Below are positions 6,701 through 12,742 of a stretch of DNA of 13,517 bases, one piece after another. Numbering within the stretch: the stretch's first letter is position 1; each line of letters begins with the position of its first letter. The stretch spans positions 1 to 13,517 of the forward strand of contig JAEXPG010000277.1 of assembly GCA_023447015.1 (NCBI GenBank). Direction: 5' to 3'. The notes beneath the pieces are model-generated. The model was not told the origin of the DNA. It ran no database searches and saw only the letters and a program-made list of their open reading frames with translations. The translations under genes were made by a program, and so were the position numbers. The DNA comes from Verrucomicrobiota bacterium (GTDB lineage: Bacteria > Verrucomicrobiota > Verrucomicrobiia > Opitutales > Opitutaceae).

Positions 6701-9613
6701 CAACTCCGTCGTGCTCTCGTCGCAGACGATGGTCATGCTTCGCGACGACTCCGGCGTGAAGAGTTCAGTGCCGTCCCGCATCAGCCGCAGCCGGTACAAT
6801 CCGGCGTGCAGCGGCTTGTACCGGACTTCGACCTTACCCTGCGCGTCCCCGCGTGCCGGGATCTGCGCGACAACGGACTCCTCATAGCCGGCGTTCAAGC
6901 ATTCCGGCCGGTCCGCAGTGGCAGCTTCGCTTTCGAAGTCGGAATCGTCCTTCTTCCAACGAAGCCCCAGTCCCGCGGCATCTACGCCGCTCACTATCCG
7001 CCCGCTAGGCAAGCGCCACACCTCGTTCCAACGGCACTCCACGATCTGCGCCGTTCCGGAAAACGCCACTGCACGCATATCGCCGGACCGGATCACGGCG
7101 CCGAACATCACATTGCTCCCAAGCAGCGCCGCCTCGGTCCGTCCTTCTTGGAACGGCGCGTACAGATAGCCAGTCCTCGTCACATGGAAGGTCCGATCGA
7201 ATTTTGCTTCCGCGGCACCCGAAGGAAGAACCGTGCCTTTCAAGGCCACCTTCGTCCCCTCCATCAGATCCTCCGGCAGCGTGCAGCGAAAGACCGCGGC
7301 TCCCGACTCGTCGGTCGTGGCCACGCACTCGCGCGGTTTCGGCAATGTCGCCTCTGCCCGCCGCAGCTTCGCCGCATGGCGCGGGTCGTCCTCGTCGAAA
7401 TAGGAGCGGTGAAACGTGAGCTGTCCGCGCACGGTCGCACCGGACACCGGCCCACCGGAGAGATAGGATGCCATCACCCGGAACGCGGCCTCGCGCCCGG
7501 GGCGGAGCGTCTCCGGCGCACCCGCCAGCTCAACAACCGCCTTGCTCGCCGGCGGACAATAGAACTCCACACGGAACCCGGCGGCCGAACTCGCCGTCGT
7601 GATCCGCCGCTTCGCATCGCCGGCAAACGAGAAGCGCAGGTTTCCATAGCCCGGGGCCAGCGTCTCCGGTAACGCAACCTCGCCGGCGATCGTGCCGAAG
7701 GCGTTCAGCGCGTACTCGCGATCCTTGAGCAGCATCGTGTCGCCGACCTCCACCGACACCCTCAGCTTCGTCCCGGCCGGCGGAATCGCGAAGCGCCCGT
7801 CCGCTTGGTCGCGCAGCACCAGCTTCCAGCGCACGGTCTCGCCCGGCCGATAAACCTCGCGATCGAGGATCACATCCCCCTCGGCGGGCTGCTCGCGCAC
7901 GAAAAGCGGAGATCCGCGCCACTCGATATCGAACGGTTGCCCACCGACATAGCCGAACAGGCGCTCGCGGTAGCTCCCGTTTATAGCACCGAAGGATAGC
8001 TCCGCGTGCCCGAGCGCATCGGTGGCGCCGGAAAGGCTGCTCGTCCCCAACTCGGTGCAATCGCCGACAACGCCGGTCACATCCGCCATCCGGATCGGCT
8101 GGCGCGTTTCTGCGTCGAGGCAATGGAGCGCCGCAGGCGAGCCCAGGACGTTCAGCAGCGCCACCTCCGCGCGGGAGACCAGGAAACAGTGCGTGCTCCT
8201 GACCGTGCGGTCTATCGTCCGGCCTTCAGCGACCAGCTTGTAGAAACCGGGCGTCAGCGACGCGGCGTCCACCTCGATTCCGCCGCTTCGGTATCCGAGC
8301 CGTTCGGCCGCCCCGACCGCGACGTTCCACCGGCGCAGCGGTTCGCCTTGCTGGACTCTGGATTTCGCTTCCGGCAGTCGGGACCAGGTCGAAACAAACC
8401 ACTCCTCCGGCGTCAGCCGCACCAAGGCGAAATCCACCGAGTCGACCGCCGTCGCCCCGAAGTAGCCCGTCAACGCCGCACCGGGCAGCACCCGCTTCGG
8501 CAGCGAAAGCTCGACCTTCGGCTCGCGCCATTGACTGCGCCACTGCCCCAGCGCCAGCACGACGGGATACATCCAGCCCTCCGCAGCTCCGTGGATCGCC
8601 TCGATGCCCTTCTCGTTATCCGCCCAATCGATCTCTTCCGGCGAGCGGTCGAGATGCAGCTCCGGCCAGATCCTGCCGAGCAACGCATCGCACTCCCGGA
8701 CACGCACCACCAGATCGACCGGCGCTCCCACCGCTTGGTCCGGCCCCCACCCGCTCGCCGCCCGCCAACAAAACTCCGCGCCAGCCGCCAGCGTTTCCCA
8801 CCGTGTGCCCTTCGCCGCCGCCAGCACCTCGCGCCACTGTGCGGCCTTGGCGACGTTCGTGTCCGCCTGAGGCGCCGTGAGCAATTGAGCCACCAGCGCG
8901 AACCACGCCCGGTCGTCCGCCTTCTCCGCCAGCCGCGACGCCGTTCGCACCTGCCCGATCAGGCGGTCCATCAAGGTCCGGTTCCACTGGCGACCGGGGT
9001 CCGCCACGAGCGCACGCACCGACTCAAGATACCGGCCCCTCGCTTCGGCAGTTGGACGCTGTTCGCCCAACGCCTCGCAGATCGTCAACCGGTCCGCATC
9101 CGGAGGCGTGGAAAGATCGAGAAAGCGCGACACCCGTCGCTCTGGCACCCCAGTGCCTCGGCTCCGGTTGAGCTGGTTCTGGTAATCAACCTCCTCCAGA
9201 AGGCGGCTCGCGCGGAAGGAGCCGAGTTCACGCGCCGCCCGAAAATCCGCCCAGCTCTCCATCGCCGCGAACCAAAACTCGTCCTTCTCCGTGCCCGGCT
9301 TCTGGTAACGCTCCAGGAGGTTCTCGAACTCCGCGATCCGCGCGAGCAGCGCTTCGTTGCCAGCGTTGTTCCCCGCCTCCCGCCAACCGGCGTCGACGCG
9401 CCCCAGCTCGCACCAGCGTTTTGCTTCGGCATCCGGTGCCACGGCGAGCGCGGCCGCATATGCCTCCTGCGCCTTCGCCCACGACTTCTCCGCCGCAAAC
9501 GCCTTCGCCGTGGCCACCGTCTGCTCGTAGCTGGCCGCGACGGCGACCGAACCACCGAGCCAGACCACAGCCAACACGCACAGCACCACACGCAGCGAGG
9601 AGCAGGTTCTCAT
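3701..9613 (-). CDS. Secreted bacterial alpha-2-macroglobulin with intact thioester
   Basis: Bacterial alpha-2-macroglobulins are envelope protease traps: an attacking protease cleaves a bait segment, the protein changes shape and a Cys-Gln thioester covalently captures it. This one is 1970 residues from ATG 9613. It has an N-terminal signal peptide of about 26 residues (hydrophobic core after Arg8, AVA cleavage motif) and no lipobox cysteine at the cleavage site. A helical, TPR-like region follows (about 30-75), an MG2-like domain around 575-675 (DREVYRPGETV), the A2M core domain at about 1218-1300 (FWAPQVVTD, YPDNLTQW), the thioester GCVEQT (C1443, Q1446) in an alpha/alpha thioester domain (GGFGWWPG), and a C-terminal bMG10-like domain ending in the typical AMYVPEIRA. 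A TTG at 9703 gives a longer frame but would bury the signal peptide. No Shine-Dalgarno is obvious. No pbpC, the usual partner in proteobacteria, is in the window. Confidence 0.92.
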   Translation of the reverse strand: MRTCSSLRVVLCVLAVVWLGGSVAVAASYEQTVATAKAFAAEKSWAKAQEAYAAALAVAPDAEAKRWCELGRVDAGWREAGNNAGNEALLARIAEFENLLERYQKPGTEKDEFWFAAMESWADFRAARELGSFRASRLLEEVDYQNQLNRSRGTGVPERRVSRFLDLSTPPDADRLTICEALGEQRPTAEARGRYLESVRALVADPGRQWNRTLMDRLIGQVRTASRLAEKADDRAWFALVAQLLTAPQADTNVAKAAQWREVLAAAKGTRWETLAAGAEFCWRAASGWGPDQAVGAPVDLVVRVRECDALLGRIWPELHLDRSPEEIDWADNEKGIEAIHGAAEGWMYPVVLALGQWRSQWREPKVELSLPKRVLPGAALTGYFGATAVDSVDFALVRLTPEEWFVSTWSRLPEAKSRVQQGEPLRRWNVAVGAAERLGYRSGGIEVDAASLTPGFYKLVAEGRTIDRTVRSTHCFLVSRAEVALLNVLGSPAALHCLDAETRQPIRMADVTGVVGDCTELGTSSLSGATDALGHAELSFGAINGSYRERLFGYVGGQPFDIEWRGSPLFVREQPAEGDVILDREVYRPGETVRWKLVLRDQADGRFAIPPAGTKLRVSVEVGDTMLLKDREYALNAFGTIAGEVALPETLAPGYGNLRFSFAGDAKRRITTASSAAGFRVEFYCPPASKAVVELAGAPETLRPGREAAFRVMASYLSGGPVSGATVRGQLTFHRSYFDEDDPRHAAKLRRAEATLPKPRECVATTDESGAAVFRCTLPEDLMEGTKVALKGTVLPSGAAEAKFDRTFHVTRTGYLYAPFQEGRTEAALLGSNVMFGAVIRSGDMRAVAFSGTAQIVECRWNEVWRLPSGRIVSGVDAAGLGLRWKKDDSDFESEAATADRPECLNAGYEESVVAQIPARGDAQGKVEVRYKPLHAGLYRLRLMRDGTELFTPESSRSMTIVCDESTTELALPRAETTVATLGPVVNGAPQRVLVALPKKNVRGWLLVAGADRAVVQPFELKESVGILTVDNPPRFEGRGSVRVQRNGEEYAGGSAVFDAAEAETKLRVSIEPGAAQSRPGDAAQLRLGVRCAREAMQPAELCVGVVDEAAAALGRGPDWRLQPAFAVREPVSAALSLAERRSTKADEPKDGRCGIAAAELWAGARNRQWYFMENLAELARLGPYAWDETFGAASLPEPLMFCSLDKAPSSAPSLRLRTRFDATAFWAPQVVTDAKGEATVRFQYPDNLTQWRIEAYAVGADGNSFGTATAFTRTSLPFQARLNLPRFLVAGDSAVPSATLVNRTETVLTANAELAVAGAVVPTEADRLGRSRLAVSAQGEAPVEWPVRAGRAGTAEFTLKAWAGAESDGMKLSLPVLENGILQETAASGQLARGEKQRELVLALPEPLDPARTTARVQLTGSRAAAMLDALPYLVDYPYGCVEQTLSRFLPAVVVKRTLGELGFDAASVETRILGKETEADAARRVKTAGLGRLDEVVAKSLARLDEAQRLDGGFGWWPGAAEGDLWMTAYAAWGLNLARGAGVDVPPQMLERANTALTTALSDRKMDWSTAAGADARAWALAAVAEVNLDERGAKRRAEAWAQAYAGRDALTASGRACLALAAAKLGAAEERVVLLRNLENGLVRDVAAGPDAMVHWGSTSGYWRAREGAVEATALTLLALLELDPQHALVEPAMSWLVLNRKSGNWESTRATALAVLALSRCVRVRGEALGETEVEVLANGVAVGRVKLNRETLLSGATTVELPVAKLRAGGNRVVLRRVAGDGPAYAVALAKSWAAGETVQPAGHLAQVARGFVRQKATPTLVGTLRIEPETLSNGGSAKTGEEVHAVVTVTVASDLEYVMIEVPKPAGCEPLNPLSGWDARMRRVAGGGQMTEDGAGRPIYREERDEKSVFFLDHLEAGTWELRFGMRAVTAGDFRALPVQVEAMYVPEIRANSDAPRLRIERR

Positions 9614-9762
9614 GGGAAAGCAGGAATTGGGGTTGCAGCAACCGGGGGCGGAACCGCCGGCCCGTGCCAGACTGGGCAGGCGTCGCCGCGCTTCGAAGAC
9701 CAAAACGCGCGAGTCCGCCTTTTCTTAGGTTTGTTTCCAACCCTCCGCCAAATCCTCCGCCG

Positions 9763-9797
9763 CCGCAGATTCTGCCAAACGGCAGAATGCGCTGCGG
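9763..9797. repeat. Bulged 14-bp hairpin upstream of the alpha-2-macroglobulin gene
   Basis: ATTCTGCC (9769-9776) pairs perfectly with GGCAGAAT (9781-9788) around an AAAC loop. An outer stem CCGCAG (9763-9768) pairs with CTGCGG (9792-9797) across a one-sided GCG bulge. No GTAG precedes it and no T-run follows on either strand, so it is not a typical terminator or REP. It lies about 150 bases upstream of the minus-strand ATG, so it could be in a leader transcript or be a protein-binding site. Confidence 0.5.
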
Positions 9798-9973
9798 CCA
9801 TCCTCCTCCGCCTCTGTGACCTGCCTGTGCTGCGGCACCCTGATCCCCCCGCCTTCGCCCCGCACCGCGCTCAACGGGCCGTTCCTAACTCCCTGAGTTC
9901 CACATTCAGTCCGTGGACTCGGATCAGTGTCGATCTGCGCGTTCCGTGGTCCACCCCTTCGGATTCTCGACCA

Positions 9974-9991
9974 CTCTGCTGGCCAGCAGAG
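9974..9991. promoter_or_regulatory. 18-bp perfect palindrome, possible operator
   Basis: CTCTGCTGG is followed immediately by its reverse complement CCAGCAGAG with no spacer. A loopless 18-bp dyad is more like a binding site for a dimeric protein than an RNA hairpin. It lies about 360 bases upstream of the alpha-2-macroglobulin start and about 80 bases downstream of the lipoprotein stop. No regulator gene is in the window, so function is speculative. Confidence 0.3.
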
Positions 9992-10036
9992 CACAGCGTG
10001 CACGGAATCAAACCGTGAACGGTCGGTTGAAAGGAT

Positions 10037-10059
10037 CAGGTCGGCGCCCTGGCCTACAG
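10037..10059 (-). repeat. REP-like element R4, exact 23-base copy of R3
   Basis: The minus-strand reading of 10059-10037 is identical to plus-strand 3570-3592, including GTAG (10057-10054) and the GCCAGG stem with loop GCGCCGA. Identity ends just before the last stem bases, so only CAGG/CCTG can pair here: a truncated or decaying copy. It starts 11 bases downstream of the lipoprotein stop codon, a usual place for REP sequences. Confidence 0.6.
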
Positions 10060-10070
10060 AGGCCGACGAG

Positions 10071-10517
10071 TCACAACCGGCTCTGCAGCTCGTCGTAGAA
10101 GCGCTGGTGGATGCCGCCGAACGGGAGCGTCTGCTCGCTCTGCCGCATCGCACCGGCGCCCGTGCGCTCCTCGAGCTGCTCACGCACCTCGATCCGCACC
10201 TCGGCCGCGCCATCGGGCGTGGCGGTGATGGTCACCCGGCAATTGTGCTGATTCGTGGACCGGAAGCTGTCGTCGATGCCGAGCCGGCCGTACGCTTCGA
10301 TCAGCCCGGTCTTCGCCTTCGCTGTGCGGATTACGTAGCCCATCTCCTTCAGCGACGCCACGGCGGCGCTGAAGGCGCGATCGGGCGCCGCCTCGACGAT
10401 GCGTTTCACCGGCGGCGGGTTGAAGCGCTCGGCGAGCGGCTCGCCGATGGTGTCGCAGCCGGCCACGAAAAACGCCGCGCCGAGGGCGAGGACGAGGGAA
10501 AGGGATTTGGTGTTCAT
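10071..10517 (-). CDS. Small lipoprotein of unknown function
   Basis: The 148-residue product begins with a short basic N-terminus, a hydrophobic stretch and a lipobox ending FVAGC, with Cys21 as the expected lipidated residue, so it should be anchored in the envelope; Asp at +2 would in E. coli favour retention in the inner membrane. After a proline-bearing linker (FNPPPVKR) comes a compact domain with the pattern helix (DRAFSAAVASLKEMGY), strand, KTGLIEAYGR, then VTITATPDG and AEVRIEVREQ strands and a C-terminal helix. This resembles small alpha/beta domains found in many periplasmic lipoproteins, but I cannot name a family. The ATG has no clear Shine-Dalgarno, and a perfect hairpin ends 10 bases upstream. 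It is on the same strand as aguA, separated by about 150 bases containing an inverted REP pair, so cotranscription is uncertain. Confidence 0.8.
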   Translation of the reverse strand: MNTKSLSLVLALGAAFFVAGCDTIGEPLAERFNPPPVKRIVEAAPDRAFSAAVASLKEMGYVIRTAKAKTGLIEAYGRLGIDDSFRSTNQHNCRVTITATPDGAAEVRIEVREQLEERTGAGAMRQSEQTLPFGGIHQRFYDELQSRL

Positions 10518-10527
10518 GAAAGTGGTT

Positions 10528-10546
10528 TGCGCCGCTGGGCGGCGCA
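10528..10546 (-). promoter_or_regulatory. Perfect 8-bp hairpin in the lipoprotein leader
   Basis: TGCGCCGC (10528-10535) and GCGGCGCA (10539-10546) form a perfect 8-bp stem with a 3-nt loop. On the minus-strand transcript the hairpin would end 10 nt before the lipoprotein ATG, close enough to influence ribosome loading. It lacks the GTAG foot of the REP-like elements, so I keep it separate. A regulatory role is inference. Confidence 0.35.
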
Positions 10547-10603
10547 GTCGCTCAGCCTGTGGCGATCGGCCCAGAGTCGCTTCGCGATCCAGCCACGGGC
10601 GGC

Positions 10604-10650
10604 GTAGCGGAACGGTTCCCGTTCCGGCGGAAGCGAAGCGCTTCCGCTAC
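10604..10650. repeat. BIME-like inverted pair of GTAG hairpins (R5/R6)
   Basis: Plus strand: GTAG (10604-10607), CGGAACGG (10608-10615), loop TTC, CCGTTCCG (10619-10626). One base later the mirror unit begins: CGGAAGCG (10628-10635), loop AAG, CGCTTCCG (10639-10646), CTAC (10647-10650), which on the minus strand is GTAG followed by an 8-bp hairpin. Both stems are perfect and the two units differ at matched stem positions. The pair starts 15 bases downstream of the aguA stop, where it could block 3' exonucleases or reduce readthrough into the lipoprotein gene. Confidence 0.75.
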
Positions 10651-10665
10651 GTTCAGGACCGGCCT

Positions 10666-11745
10666 TCATGCCGGTTGTTGCTGCGAGATGCAGTGCAGCG
10701 AGCCGCGGCCCCAGATGAGGTGGTAACAATCGAGCGGCACGATCTCGCGGCCGGGGAAACACGCGGCGAGGATCGCGCAGGCGCGGTCGTCGGCCGGCGG
10801 CTGGCGGAAGGTCGGCACGAGCACGGCGCCGTTGAGCACGAGGAAATTCGCGTAGCTGGCCGGCACCCGGATGCCCTGGAAGGCGACGCGCTTCGGCGCA
10901 GGCAGCTCGACGAGGTCGAACGGCTGGCCGGCCGGCGTGCGCAGTTTCCGGAGGCGGCGGAGGTTGTCGTCGAGCGCGGCGAAATTGGTGTCGCGCTTGT
11001 TCGACTCCACCAGCGTGACGATGCCGTCGGGCTTGAAGAAGCGCGTGAGGTCGTCGACATGGCCGTCGGTATCGTCGCCCACGAGTCCTTGGCCGAGCCA
11101 GTGGATCGTGTGCACGCCGAGGTAGTCGCGCAGGTTCCGCTCGATCTGCTCGATGGTGAGCGTGGGGTTGCGGTTCGGATGGAGCAGGCACTGCTCGGAG
11201 GTGAGCAGCAGGCCCTCGCCGTTGACGTCGAGCGAGCCGCCCTCAAGCACCATCGGGCCGACGAAGCGGCGCCGGCGGAGGCGTTTCGCGATGAGCGCGG
11301 GGATCGCGTTGTCGCGGTCGCACGGCAGGTGCTTGCCGCCCCAGGCGTTGAACTCCCAGTCGACCAGCGCGACCTCGCCGGTCTTGGCGTGCTTCACGAA
11401 GATCGGGCCGTGGTCGCGGCACCACGTGTCGTTGGTCGGGTGGTCATAGAACTTCACCCGCGAGAACTTCGCGCCGGCGGCCTCGCAGAGTTCGCGGGCG
11501 CGCGGCTGGAGTTCGGCGGCGGCGTTGATGCGGACCTCCTCGAAGCGGCTGATCGCGGCGACGATCTTCGCGAAGGCGGGCGGGATCGGGCGAAACTGCT
11601 TCGGCCACGTCTTGCGCTTGTGGGGCCACGACAGCCAGATCGCCTCCTGCGGCTCCCACTCGGCGGGCATGCGGAAACCGAGCGCCGCGGGCGTGGCGGC
11701 GGGGGCGGTGGAGGCGGAGCGGGAACTGGCTTTGCGAACGGGCAC
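10666..11745 (-). CDS. aguA: Agmatine deiminase
   Basis: The enzyme hydrolyses agmatine to N-carbamoylputrescine and ammonia in the cytoplasm, the middle step of the arginine-decarboxylase route to putrescine. The 359-residue protein carries the agmatine deiminase/PAD_porph family signatures: GFRMPAEWEPQEAIWLSWPH (residues 23-42), NDTWCRDHGP (105-114), LEGGSLDVNGEG (167-178), GDDTDGHVDD (223-232, H229) and the catalytic cysteine near the C-terminus in GRGSLHCISQQQP (C352). The GTG at 11745 gives a 25-residue Ser/Ala-rich N-terminal extension before the conserved start; an ATG at 11670 is the alternative and would begin directly at MPAEW. Neither has a clear Shine-Dalgarno. It lies 24 bases after aguB, which performs the next step, so the two surely form an operon. 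Confidence 0.95.
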   Translation of the reverse strand: MPVRKASSRSASTAPAATPAALGFRMPAEWEPQEAIWLSWPHKRKTWPKQFRPIPPAFAKIVAAISRFEEVRINAAAELQPRARELCEAAGAKFSRVKFYDHPTNDTWCRDHGPIFVKHAKTGEVALVDWEFNAWGGKHLPCDRDNAIPALIAKRLRRRRFVGPMVLEGGSLDVNGEGLLLTSEQCLLHPNRNPTLTIEQIERNLRDYLGVHTIHWLGQGLVGDDTDGHVDDLTRFFKPDGIVTLVESNKRDTNFAALDDNLRRLRKLRTPAGQPFDLVELPAPKRVAFQGIRVPASYANFLVLNGAVLVPTFRQPPADDRACAILAACFPGREIVPLDCYHLIWGRGSLHCISQQQPA

Positions 11746-11769
11746 GCGGGGGAAAGGGAGGCGCGGAGG

Positions 11770-12648
11770 TTAGCGGAGGAAACGTTTCGTGAGGTCGCCG
11801 TAGGCATCGACCCGGCGGTCGCGCAGGAACGGCCAGGGGCAGCGCAGGTCGTCGAGCGCGCCGAGGTCGACGGGGACGAGCAGCGTCTCGTCGGCGGAGA
11901 CCGCGGCCTTGGCGAGAAGTTCACCCTGCGGGCCGGCGACGAAGCTCTGGCCCCAGAACTCGAGGCCGTCGCCCCCGGCGGGCGCCTCGTGACCGCAGCG
12001 GTTGACAGCGGCCACGTAGCAGCCGTTGGCCACAGCGTGACTGCGCTGGATGGTTTCCCAGGCGCCGTGTTGCTTGGCGCCGAGCTGCGCCTTCTCTTTC
12101 GGGTGCCAGCCGATGGCGGTCGGATAGAAAAGGATCTCGGCGCCGTCGAGCGCGGTGAGCCGCGCGGCCTCGGGGTACCACTGATCCCAGCAGATCAGCA
12201 CGCCGATGCGGCCGAACTTCGTTTTCCACGAGCGGAAGCCGGTGTCACCGGGTGTGAAATAGAACTTCTCGTAGAAGAGCGGATCGTCCGGAATGTGCAT
12301 CTTCCGGTACGTGCCGATCAGCGAGCCGTCGGCATCGATCACCGCCGCAGTGTTGTGGTAGAGCCCGGGCGCGCGGCGCTCGAAGAGCGAGGCGATGACC
12401 ACCACGCCGCGGCGCTTGGCGAGTTCCTGGAAGAGCTCGACCGTGCGGCCGGGAATCGGCTCGGCGAGGTCGAAGCACCTATAGTCCTCGCTCTGGCAGA
12501 AGTATTGCGAGCGGAAGAGCTCCTGCGTGCAGATGATCTGCGCGCCGCGCGCGGCGGCGGCATCGGCCTGCGCAAGGGTGCACCGGAGGTTGGTCTCCGG
12601 GTCCGACACGCAGGTGTGTTGCAGCAGTCCGAGAGTGACAATGCTCAC
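11770..12648 (-). CDS. aguB: N-carbamoylputrescine amidase
   Basis: A nitrilase-superfamily amidase that converts N-carbamoylputrescine to putrescine, CO2 and ammonia. The protein is 292 residues, normal for the family. The Glu-Lys-Cys triad is complete: E43 in ICTQELF, K116 in YRKMHIPDD, C153 in LICWDQWYPEAAR. The segments SQYFCQSED, FYEKFYFTPGDTGF and DQWYPEAAR are typical of plant and bacterial N-carbamoylputrescine amidases and separate it from generic nitrilases. GTG 12648 is chosen because AGGAG (plus-strand CTCCT 12656-12660) sits seven bases upstream and the reading starts at the conserved MSIVTLGLLQ; the open frame extends further upstream without family similarity. It is first in transcription order of the aguB-aguA pair and follows hisG by 94 bases. 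Confidence 0.95.
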   Translation of the reverse strand: MSIVTLGLLQHTCVSDPETNLRCTLAQADAAAARGAQIICTQELFRSQYFCQSEDYRCFDLAEPIPGRTVELFQELAKRRGVVVIASLFERRAPGLYHNTAAVIDADGSLIGTYRKMHIPDDPLFYEKFYFTPGDTGFRSWKTKFGRIGVLICWDQWYPEAARLTALDGAEILFYPTAIGWHPKEKAQLGAKQHGAWETIQRSHAVANGCYVAAVNRCGHEAPAGGDGLEFWGQSFVAGPQGELLAKAAVSADETLLVPVDLGALDDLRCPWPFLRDRRVDAYGDLTKRFLR

Positions 12649-12655
12649 GGGAAAA

Positions 12656-12660
12656 CTCCT
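12656..12660 (-). promoter_or_regulatory. Shine-Dalgarno sequence of aguB
   Basis: AGGAG on the minus strand, seven bases before GTG 12648. It is the only clear Shine-Dalgarno in the window and decides the GTG start of aguB. Confidence 0.75.
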
Positions 12661-12672
12661 CGCAGAACGCGC

Positions 12673-12699
12673 CCGGCGACGCGAGGAAACTCGCGCCGG
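12673..12699 (-). promoter_or_regulatory. Bulged hairpin in the hisG-aguB spacer
   Basis: CGCGAG (12680-12685) pairs with CTCGCG (12690-12695) around a 4-nt loop, extended by CCGG/CCGG (12673-12676 with 12696-12699) with a 3-nt one-sided bulge. It lies 25-51 bases upstream of the aguB start on the transcribed strand. It could be a leader structure or part of termination after hisG; I cannot decide. Confidence 0.3.
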
Positions 12700-12705
12700 C
12701 CCGGG

Positions 12706-12734
12706 AAAAGGATTCATCGGCCCGTTGCGGGCCG
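12706..12734 (-). terminator. Weak candidate terminator after hisG
   Basis: CGGCCCG/CGGGCCG (12718-12724 with 12728-12734) forms a perfect 7-bp GC stem with a 3-nt loop, eight bases after the hisG stop. On the minus strand a T4 run (12709-12706) follows, but eight bases from the stem rather than directly adjacent, so termination may be partial or absent and hisG-aguB readthrough remains possible. Confidence 0.3.
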
Positions 12735-12742
12735 GCGGGCGA

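Larger units (their letters stand above)
9614..10070. other. 457-base spacer upstream of the alpha-2-macroglobulin gene
   Basis: No convincing gene is present on either strand. It contains the bulged hairpin 9763-9797, the 18-bp palindrome 9974-9991, a short stem CACGG/CCGTG around a 7-nt loop (10001-10017) and the REP-like copy R4 at 10037-10059. The stretch 9880-9960 is less GC-rich than its surroundings and resembles degenerate, non-coding dispersed repeats I recall from verrucomicrobial spacers; that is a recollection, not a database result. The promoter for the minus-strand gene should lie here, but I find no good -10/-35 pair. Confidence 0.5.

Noticed and set aside
9614..9703. Upstream extension of the alpha-2-macroglobulin gene to a TTG at 9703
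   Set aside because: It would place 30 extra residues before a clear signal peptide that starts at ATG 9613.
10001..10017. tRNA T-arm look-alike on the minus strand (CACGG, loop TTTGATT, CCGTG)
   Set aside because: No matching acceptor stem, no paired anticodon stem and no 3' end consistent with a tRNA around it.
8006..10018. 670-codon plus-strand frame opposite the alpha-2-macroglobulin N-terminus
   Set aside because: Arg/Pro-rich translation without motifs, overlapping a well-supported gene and its upstream spacer.
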